A stretch of 6,525 nt of DNA from DATFYI01 sp035315125. Its GTDB lineage: Bacteria > Chloroflexota > Anaerolineae > Anaerolineales > Anaerolineaceae. The stretch's first letter is position 1. Each line of letters opens with the position of its first letter. Below are positions 1 to 4,981 of the stretch, one piece after another. The stretch is from contig DATFYI010000262.1 in assembly GCA_035315125.1 (NCBI GenBank), forward strand, positions 1 to 6,525, written 5' to 3'. The notes under the pieces were generated by a model. It saw only the letters and a program-made list of their open reading frames with translations, ran no database searches and was not told the DNA's origin. A program made the position numbers and the translations under genes.

Positions 1-23
1 TTACTTTCAAATTTGCAACCGGT

Positions 24-1235
24 TTACGGGGCAACAACTGAATTGTATTTTACACCCTGAGCGGTCACAGCTAAAATAACGGCGGACTTGATCGGGTTAT
101 GCTGGGCATCGAAAGTGACGGTGCCAGTAACAGCCGGGTAATTAATTTTTTCAAGAGCGGTCTTGACCGCGTCGGTATTATCTACACCGGCCTCTTTGAT
201 ACCCTCGAGCTCCAAGTCGGTCGCATCGTAGGCCAGAGCAGCTAAGGCATCCGGAACCTTGGGATTGCCCTTGTCATCTTTGTAGGCCGCGCCGTAATCT
301 TTCAGGAAGTTCACAACCACTGGATCAGTCGAATCGGGTGAGTAATGGTTCGTGTAATAACCACCCGCCGCAGATGTGACGTCCAGGTCGGAAGAGTCCC
401 AACCATCTCCGCCCATGAACGGGACGTTGATGCCCTGGGCTTTGGCCTGTTTGGTGACCAGGTTGACGATGTTGTAATAGTCAGGCAGGTAAACCATATC
501 GGGGGAGGCAGCCGCTACTTTGGCTAAAATAGCCGAGAAATCGGTATCGGTAGAGGTGTATCCCTCCCGACCGGCAATGGTGCCGCCGCCGGCGGTGAAG
601 GCCGCCTGGAAGGAGTCCGCCAGACCTTTCACATAGTCATTGGTTGGGTCAGCCATGATGAAGGCGGTCTTGGCTTTGAGCGTTGTCGCGGCGAACTTGG
701 CAGCAACTTTGCCCTGGAATGAATCGATGAAGCAAGCCCGGAAAACATAGGGTTTGGTCGTTCCATCTGTATTAACCGTCACAGAGGTAGCTGTGGAAGC
801 CGATGAGATCTCGATGACTTTATTGGTATCGGCAATGAGTGAGACCGGCATAGACGCTTTGGAGCAAACTTCTCCAATGATGTAATGAACATGATCCTGT
901 TGGATGACCAGGTTGGCGGCGTTGACGGCCGGGTCAGGGAGGCATTGGCTATCTTCAACCAGAGCGACAATCTTCTTTCCCAAGACGCCACCCTTGGCAT
1001 TCCATTGATTGATGGCTAATAAAGCGCCCTCTTTGGTGCTGAGACCAAAGGTGGGTTGACCGCCAGAAAGTGGGGCTAAAACAGCCACATCAAGTTCGCC
1101 ACTGGTGGAAGCTCCAGCAGGAGCAGCAGGCTGAGTATTCGCAGCGGCAGCCGGCGTTGGGGTAGCAGCAGGTGTGCAGGCAGCTAAAAGCAATGCTGCA
1201 ACCAGGATGATGCTTAGATATTTAAATGTTCGCAT
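24..1235 (-). CDS. Branched-chain amino acid-type ABC transporter substrate-binding lipoprotein (LivJ/LivK family)
   Basis: This is a complete 403-aa extracytoplasmic solute-binding protein that would capture an amino acid or similar small ligand and deliver it to a LivHMGF-type ABC importer. A hydrophobic signal peptide (residues 6-19) ends in the lipobox LAAC, with Cys20 as the lipidated residue. An Ala/Pro/Thr-rich linker (about 21-46) then tethers the protein to the membrane. The type I periplasmic-binding fold follows from about residue 48 (VAVLAPLSG) to the end. Cys98 (DSQCLPDP) and Cys124 (GEVCSKAS) align with the disulfide pair of E. coli LivJ, and SSASTATS (144-151) falls in the ligand-contact region. 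The start has a good Shine-Dalgarno sequence (AGAGGAG, 8 nt before ATG). The transporter permeases and ATPases are not in the window; they may lie beyond the left edge, downstream of this gene. The ligand cannot be fixed from sequence, since this family also binds amides, urea and aromatic compounds. Confidence 0.93.
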   Translation of the reverse strand: MRTFKYLSIILVAALLLAACTPAATPTPAAAANTQPAAPAGASTSGELDVAVLAPLSGGQPTFGLSTKEGALLAINQWNAKGGVLGKKIVALVEDSQCLPDPAVNAANLVIQQDHVHYIIGEVCSKASMPVSLIADTNKVIEISSASTATSVTVNTDGTTKPYVFRACFIDSFQGKVAAKFAATTLKAKTAFIMADPTNDYVKGLADSFQAAFTAGGGTIAGREGYTSTDTDFSAILAKVAAASPDMVYLPDYYNIVNLVTKQAKAQGINVPFMGGDGWDSSDLDVTSAAGGYYTNHYSPDSTDPVVVNFLKDYGAAYKDDKGNPKVPDALAALAYDATDLELEGIKEAGVDNTDAVKTALEKINYPAVTGTVTFDAQHNPIKSAVILAVTAQGVKYNSVVAP

Positions 1236-1491
1236 TAGATATTCTCCTCTTCTTCAATCAAACAGAACCGAACTACTTTAGATTTTGGATATTTCTCCTT
1301 GATTAGATCGAAACAAACTCTTCGTCTAACCACAAAATCGTATTATCCGATAAGGTAAACCACCTCCCTTCTTATGCATAATTGGGATTAGATATATTAT
1401 TTTGCTCTGCCCACACATTACTCAACAAGGGAATAAGCGTCTTTCATTTATTTTGTAAAAGTTATTTGAATCATAATGGGGGTTAATAATA
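1236..1491 (-). other. Long 5' leader of the substrate-binding protein gene
   Basis: If the predicted minus-strand promoter at 1498-1526 is used, the transcript carries about 255 untranslated nucleotides before the ATG. The leader is AT-rich. Besides the real ribosome-binding site it contains two unused Shine-Dalgarno-like motifs: AAGGGAGGTGG (1360-1370) and AAGGAG (1295-1300), neither followed by a start codon at a workable distance. I found no convincing terminator/antiterminator pair and no riboswitch consensus that I recognise. A regulatory role is possible but not shown. Confidence 0.4.
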
Positions 1492-1497
1492 TCAAAC

Positions 1498-1526
1498 AAT
1501 ATAATTTATACTAACAAAAATGTCAA
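1498..1526 (-). promoter_or_regulatory. Predicted sigma-70 promoter for the substrate-binding protein gene
   Basis: Reading the minus strand, a perfect -35 box TTGACA (1526-1521) is followed after 17 nt by TATATT (1503-1498), five of six matches to the -10 consensus. Transcription would start near 1491. This is a consensus match only, but it lies upstream of the only minus-strand gene that it could serve. Confidence 0.6.
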
Positions 1527-1556
1527 GTACTACTTTTTTGGCTTGGAATGAGTTGC

Positions 1557-1586
1557 TTGACAATTTTTGGATTAGGCAATTATAAT
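1557..1586 (+). promoter_or_regulatory. Predicted consensus sigma-70 promoter for the small membrane protein gene
   Basis: The -35 box TTGACA (1557-1562) and the -10 box TATAAT (1581-1586) are both perfect, with an 18-nt spacer. Transcription would start near 1593, leaving a 5' untranslated region of about 94 nt before the ATG at 1687. Its -35 box lies only 30 bp from the -35 box of the divergent minus-strand promoter, so the two could share a regulator. No clear operator palindrome is visible between them. Confidence 0.7.
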
Positions 1587-1686
1587 CAACCGTTGTTGGT
1601 GTTGAATTATCAAAGATTTTATCACAATAAACCCCAGTATTGAAGAATTAATAAAATAAAACGGCCGATTGGAGGCAAATTAGAAG

Positions 1687-2085
1687 ATGTCGCGCAAATC
1701 TCTTGCCAACCCGACGCTTATTGCGGTATCACTGCTTGTCTCGCTTATTCCTCTTTTGTTATACCCACCAGCTTCCTATAACCCAACTTCACAGGAATGG
1801 TGGCTGCCGGTTTTGTTGGTTATTTTTTCATTGATCGCATTCGTTGAACTGGTTTTCCGCCATACTCAAGAAACCTGGCCGTGGTATTTGATATCATTTT
1901 CACAGGGTTTTAATATTATCACCCGCTTGATGATGCTTTGGCCGCACGCAACCGTGAATGTAAATGGCAATCAGGTTTTCAACGCCCCTTATGTCACCCT
2001 TACGATATTATCCATGTTAATATCGGCTTATTTCCTCTGGTATACAGAACTTCCGGACGTACGGACTGGCTTAATTCGTGAATGA
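1687..2085 (+). CDS. Hypothetical small integral membrane protein, four predicted helices
   Basis: I do not recognise this 132-aa protein. It is strongly hydrophobic, with likely membrane segments at about residues 10-27, 39-57, 65-84 and 102-119. It has a short basic N-terminus (SRK) and a charged C-terminal tail (ELPDVRTGLIRE). Six tryptophans (38, 39, 64, 66, 85, 118) sit near the predicted membrane interfaces. No catalytic or metal-binding motif is evident. The start is supported by GGAGG at 1671-1675, 11 nt before ATG, and by a consensus promoter further upstream. A strong terminator follows 25 nt after the stop, so the gene appears to be a single-gene transcription unit. The clear promoter, ribosome-binding site and terminator, plus codon use like the neighbours, make it very likely a real gene. 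The function is unknown. Confidence 0.82.
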   Translation: MSRKSLANPTLIAVSLLVSLIPLLLYPPASYNPTSQEWWLPVLLVIFSLIAFVELVFRHTQETWPWYLISFSQGFNIITRLMMLWPHATVNVNGNQVFNAPYVTLTILSMLISAYFLWYTELPDVRTGLIRE

Positions 2086-2110
2086 GCCATGATATTTCCA
2101 ATGACTTAGG

Positions 2111-2146
2111 AAAGTCCCCTCTCAAATAAGGAGGGGATTTTTGTTT
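2111..2146 (+). terminator. Rho-independent terminator after the small membrane protein gene
   Basis: An 11-bp stem pairs AAAGTCCCCTC (2111-2121) with GAGGGGATTTT (2131-2141). It contains one G-U pair and a 9-nt loop, and runs directly into a T-rich tract (TTTTTGTTTT, 2137-2146 region). The geometry is classical and separates this gene from the downstream ATPase gene. Confidence 0.88.
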
Positions 2147-2189
2147 TAAAAAATTGGCTCTGGGAGAGTAAAGAATACACCCGTTTATC

Positions 2190-2217
2190 TTGTCATTCCG
2201 GCATCCTGGATTATAAT
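2190..2217 (+). promoter_or_regulatory. Predicted sigma-70 promoter for the UgpC-like ATPase gene
   Basis: TTGTCA (2190-2195, five of six matches to the -35 consensus) is followed after 16 nt by a perfect TATAAT (2212-2217). The expected start is near 2224, giving a leader of under 30 nt. Its position just after a strong terminator and just before the ATPase gene supports the call. Confidence 0.65.
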
Positions 2218-2251
2218 TAAGCTACCATATGAAAACCAAAAGGAGGAATTC

Positions 2252-3364
2252 ATGGCTAGCGTAACTTATGACCACGTTGGTAAGAAGTTCGGCGATTTTA
2301 ACGCGCTGAACGATTTGAATATCCAGATTCAGGATAAAGAGTTTCTGGTTTTAGTCGGACCGTCGGGGTGTGGAAAAACCACAGCTCTTAGGTGCCTGGC
2401 TGGTTTGGAAGAAGTGACCAGCGGTAATGTCATGATCGGGGATCAGGTTGTAAACGATGTTGCCCCAAAAGATCGCGATATCGCCATGGTTTTCCAATCC
2501 TATGCCCTTTACCCGCACATGACTGTCTATGACAACATGGCATTCGGCTTGAAATTACGAAAGGTTCCCAAGGATCAAATCAAAGTTCGGGTTGAAAAAG
2601 CCGCAGATATTCTCGATATTGAGCATCTGCTCAAGCGAAAACCGCGCGAGCTTTCAGGTGGTCAGCGCCAGCGTGTGGCATTGGGGCGCGCAATTGTGCG
2701 AGAACCCAAAGTGTTTCTATTAGATGAACCTCTTTCAAACCTGGATGCCAAGCTGAGAGTACAGACCCGGGCGCAAATCTCCAAGTTGCACCAGAGCTTG
2801 CAGACCACATTTATCTACGTGACCCACGATCAGACAGAAGCCATGACCATGGCGTCTCGCATTGCGGTTATGAATAAAGGCCTCTTACAACAGCTCGATA
2901 CCCCACAAAACCTGTATGACCGCCCGGCCAATCTATTTGTAGCTGGCTTTATTGGATCACCGGCCATGAATTTCTTCCCTGCTCGTTTGGTTAAGGATGG
3001 CGCTGATCTTTACGTCGATACTGGTGAAATAAAAGTTAAGATCCCAGAAGAACGCGCAAATATCTATATGCCATATGCGGGACGCGAGATTATTTTTGGG
3101 ATCAGGCCAGAAGATATTCATAATGTTGCCTTTGTCCCAACCGGGATTCATACTGGCATGGTTGATGCCAAGGTAGATGTAACTGAGCTGATGGGCAACG
3201 AAATATTCCTGTATCTGGTCAGCGGTAAGAATAATTTTGTAGCTCGAGTAGATCCACGCACGCGTTTCCAGATCGGCGAGCATGTACAACTAGCTTTCAA
3301 TATGGATAACTTCCATATCTTTGATGCGTCGGTTGATAAAGAAAATCCGCCGGCTGTCCGGTAG
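2252..3364 (+). CDS. ugpC: Sugar ABC transporter ATP-binding protein, UgpC/MsmX/MalK family
   Basis: This is a complete 370-aa cytoplasmic ATPase that would power a carbohydrate (CUT1-type) ABC importer. The nucleotide-binding domain carries Walker A GPSGCGKTT (36-44), Q-loop Gln82 in VFQSYALYPHM, the signature LSGGQ (134-138), and Walker B VFLLDEP (154-160) with catalytic Glu159. The D-loop SNLD (162-165) and switch His192 (THDQTEA) follow. After about residue 235 comes the C-terminal TOBE/OB regulatory domain with the typical GIRPEDI motif (283-289). Length matches the family. The start is fixed by AGGAGG at 2241-2246, 5 nt before ATG. No binding protein or permease gene adjoins it, and it has its own promoter. 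It is therefore probably a shared ATPase serving several unlinked sugar transporters, as known for MsmX. The symbol reflects family membership; glycerol-3-phosphate is not implied as the substrate. Confidence 0.93.
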   Translation: MASVTYDHVGKKFGDFNALNDLNIQIQDKEFLVLVGPSGCGKTTALRCLAGLEEVTSGNVMIGDQVVNDVAPKDRDIAMVFQSYALYPHMTVYDNMAFGLKLRKVPKDQIKVRVEKAADILDIEHLLKRKPRELSGGQRQRVALGRAIVREPKVFLLDEPLSNLDAKLRVQTRAQISKLHQSLQTTFIYVTHDQTEAMTMASRIAVMNKGLLQQLDTPQNLYDRPANLFVAGFIGSPAMNFFPARLVKDGADLYVDTGEIKVKIPEERANIYMPYAGREIIFGIRPEDIHNVAFVPTGIHTGMVDAKVDVTELMGNEIFLYLVSGKNNFVARVDPRTRFQIGEHVQLAFNMDNFHIFDASVDKENPPAVR

Positions 3365-3377
3365 CTTTTTCCGGCGG
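3347..3377 (+). repeat. GC-rich inverted repeat spanning the ATPase stop codon
   Basis: CCGCCGG (3347-3353) can pair with CCGGCGG (3371-3377) around a 17-nt loop that contains the stop codon. It is followed by an A/T-rich stretch (TCATTTTAGATTTTA) but not a clean T tract. It may stall RNA polymerase or protect the mRNA end. It could also be an incidental product of the coding sequence, so I rate it low. Confidence 0.3.
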
Positions 3378-3417
3378 CGGTCATTTTAGATTTTATGGTC
3401 TCAAGCATTTGAATAGG

Positions 3418-3448
3418 ATGTAGCGCAAGGAAACTACTTGCGCTACAT
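3418..3448 (+). terminator. Perfect 12-bp hairpin between the ATPase gene and gpmA, possible terminator
   Basis: The arms 3418-3429 (ATGTAGCGCAAG) and 3437-3448 (CTTGCGCTACAT) are exact reverse complements around a 7-nt loop (GAAACTA). The 3' side continues ATTTGTAAG, which is a poor U tract, so termination may be partial. It lies 54 nt after the ATPase stop and 36 nt before gpmA. It could end the ATPase transcript, act as an mRNA stability element, or attenuate read-through into gpmA. Confidence 0.5.
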
Positions 3449-3484
3449 ATTTGTAAGATCCAAGATTAAAGAGAGGAAATTCCC

Positions 3485-4234
3485 ATGATTAAATTAGTTC
3501 TTTTGCGCCATGGTGAAAGCACCTGGAATCTTGAAAACCGGTTTACGGGTTGGACTGATGTGGACCTCTCTCCGACAGGGGTCAAGGAAGCTCACCAGGC
3601 CGGAAAATTACTCGCTGACGGGAAATATAAATTTGATCTTGCCCTTACATCTGTATTAAAAAGGGCTATTCATACCCTTTGGATTGCCATGGATGAGATG
3701 GACTTGGATTGGATCCCGGTAGAACGCGCCTGGCAATTGAACGAACGCCATTATGGTGCCTTACAGGGTTTGAATAAAGCCGAAACGGCTGAAAAATACG
3801 GACAAGAACAGGTCCACCTCTGGCGGCGAAGTTATGCGGTTCCACCGCCTGCCCTGGATATTAACGATCCTCGCCACCCGCGCTTTGACCCACGCTATGC
3901 TCATCTGGATCCTGCCATCTTGCCAGCCTGCGAATCGCTCGAAAATACGCTCCAGCGAGTTTTGCCATACTGGCATTCATCGATTGTTCCACGCTTACAG
4001 CAAGGCACCAAAATATTGATCGCTGCTCATGGCAACAGCCTGAGAGCTATGGTGAAATACCTGGATCACATTTCGGATGAGGAAATTCCGGAACTGAATA
4101 TTCCGACCGGCATTCCCCTGGTGTATGAGCTGAACGAAAAGATGGAAGCCATCCAACATTATTATCTGGGTGATGCGGCGCAAGCAGAAGCAAAAGCCGC
4201 TGAAGTTGCCCGCCAGGCGGAAGTAAAAAAATAA
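3485..4234 (+). CDS. gpmA: 2,3-bisphosphoglycerate-dependent phosphoglycerate mutase
   Basis: This complete 249-aa cytoplasmic enzyme interconverts 3-phosphoglycerate and 2-phosphoglycerate in glycolysis and gluconeogenesis through a phosphohistidine intermediate. The histidine-phosphatase-superfamily signature LLRHGES (6-12) supplies the phosphorylated His9. Arg60 (LKRAIHT), Glu87 (LNERHYG) and His182 (AAHGNSLR) complete the active site, each two positions earlier than in the E. coli enzyme. The NRFTGWTDVDLS segment (18-29) and the long insert with WRRSYAVPPP (113-122) are typical of true dPGM rather than of broad-specificity phosphatases. The Ala/Lys-rich C-terminal tail resembles that of E. 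coli GpmA and is ordinary. GAGAGG (3471-3476) lies 8 nt before ATG. No strong promoter is obvious in the 120 nt upstream, so some expression may come from ATPase-gene read-through. Confidence 0.96.
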   Translation: MIKLVLLRHGESTWNLENRFTGWTDVDLSPTGVKEAHQAGKLLADGKYKFDLALTSVLKRAIHTLWIAMDEMDLDWIPVERAWQLNERHYGALQGLNKAETAEKYGQEQVHLWRRSYAVPPPALDINDPRHPRFDPRYAHLDPAILPACESLENTLQRVLPYWHSSIVPRLQQGTKILIAAHGNSLRAMVKYLDHISDEEIPELNIPTGIPLVYELNEKMEAIQHYYLGDAAQAEAKAAEVARQAEVKK

Positions 4235-4245
4235 CTTGAAAGCTC

Positions 4246-4312
4246 GATAATAAAAAAACTATTCAGGGTTTGAGCGCTTTCGAATGAGATGTTCAAACCC
4301 TGAATTATTTTG
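4246..4312. terminator. Bidirectional intrinsic terminator between convergent genes
   Basis: A perfect 13-bp stem pairs ATTCAGGGTTTGA (4261-4273) with TCAAACCCTGAAT (4293-4305), extendable inward by about 3 pairs including G-U. On the plus strand it is followed by TATTTTGG, a modest U tract, ending the gpmA transcript. On the minus strand it is followed by AGTTTTTTTATTAT (from 4260 leftward), a strong U tract, ending the transcript of the DUF1461 gene pair. It sits exactly between the two convergent stop codons. Confidence 0.85.
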
Positions 4313-4315
4313 GCT

Positions 4316-4981
4316 TTAGCTGCGACTTGCCAGTTTATAACCGCCGTATCCAAACAATAATGCACCGATTACCGTGATAACGCCCATATAAGTGAAGGCA
4401 TCCTGCCAAAATGGCAGGGGAAAAAGGCGGATGAGTGTATCGGAATATAAGAAAATCCAGGAATTTCCAGTAAAGAAAATACGGTGGAAATCGGTAAACA
4501 GGCTGTCAAAACTGGTAAAGACAAAAACCATGATGACAGCAATCAAAGCGATTGTCAGCCAACCCCCTCGGGAAATTCCTCGCCAGAAAATCGACGTCCA
4601 ATGAGCCCGCCAGGCCCACAAACACAAAATCATTAAGAGCACTATCACAATATACCAGGTGGTAGTCATTTGCTGGATCAGCAATTTCACATCCTGCATG
4701 TGACTGAGCTCACGCTCGTTGTAAATCGGCGTCCCATCTGAGAATTTTAAATCTGCCAAAAATGAGATATCTGAGTTGTTCAGCAAGTATTCGACCGACA
4801 GGCCGCCCCATTTAAGGCGATCCTGGGTGGTGAAACCGTAAGTGTCCGCTGGAAAATTTGGGGAGTTATATTCAAATATTAAAAGAGCCGGGTTTATTAA
4901 CAACCGGACGGCAGTCATGATCAGAAGGAAAGGGACTGCCAGCGTGATCAGCCAGGATAAAATGAGGTGTAGTTGCTTCAT
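4316..4981 (-). CDS. TIGR01906/DUF1461 family integral membrane protein, Lit (lipoprotein intramolecular transacylase)-like
   Basis: This complete 221-aa protein has four predicted membrane helices (about 7-29, 106-126, 140-158, 196-214) and a large external loop between helices 1 and 2. The loop holds the family hallmarks YGFTTQDRL (48-56), SDGTPIYNERELSHMQDVK (81-99) and, after helix 3, FTDFHRIFFTGNSW (162-175) with SDTLIRLFP (180-188). These identify TIGR01906/DUF1461. From memory, this family includes Lit, which moves an acyl chain within the lipidated cysteine of diacyl lipoproteins to make the lyso form. The candidate catalytic histidines are His94 and His166. Whether this distant member has that activity is inference. 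Its ATG overlaps the upstream gene's stop (ATGA, 4978-4981), and GGAGGAG at 4990-4996 lies inside that gene's end, so the two are likely translationally coupled. Confidence 0.85.
   Translation of the reverse strand: MKQLHLILSWLITLAVPFLLIMTAVRLLINPALLIFEYNSPNFPADTYGFTTQDRLKWGGLSVEYLLNNSDISFLADLKFSDGTPIYNERELSHMQDVKLLIQQMTTTWYIVIVLLMILCLWAWRAHWTSIFWRGISRGGWLTIALIAVIMVFVFTSFDSLFTDFHRIFFTGNSWIFLYSDTLIRLFPLPFWQDAFTYMGVITVIGALLFGYGGYKLASRS

Noticed and set aside
1..23. The short stretch left of the binding-protein stop codon, checked for a terminator or a neighbouring gene.
   Set aside because: It is too short to judge, and no inverted repeat or ribosome-binding site is visible.
1348..1370. A segment reading AGGTGGTTTACC on the minus strand that recalls a T-box motif.
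   Set aside because: It does not match the conserved T-box sequence through its 3' half, and I see no specifier stem or terminator nearby.
1326..1379. A 17-codon minus-strand reading frame in the leader, considered as an attenuation leader peptide.
   Set aside because: It has no ribosome-binding site in front, shows no run of Leu/Ile/Val codons, and has no terminator/antiterminator pair after it.
1520..1585. A 21-codon plus-strand frame starting at ATG 1520.
   Set aside because: It has no ribosome-binding site and runs through both predicted promoter elements of the 1557-1586 promoter.
2241..2260. The sequence around the ATPase start contains adjacent EcoRI (GAATTC) and NheI (GCTAGC) sites and looks like an expression-vector junction.
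   Set aside because: The flanking DNA on both sides is natural in composition, and the Ala-Ser codons fit the protein N-terminus, so this is most likely coincidence.
2957..3408. Minus-strand open frames opposite the 3' part of the ATPase gene.
   Set aside because: They lie antisense to a well-conserved gene, lack ribosome-binding sites and show no recognisable domains.
4175..4231. The Ala/Lys-rich C-terminal tail of GpmA, considered as an unusual extension.
   Set aside because: E. coli GpmA ends with a similar Ala/Lys-rich tail after YYLG, so this is normal for the family.
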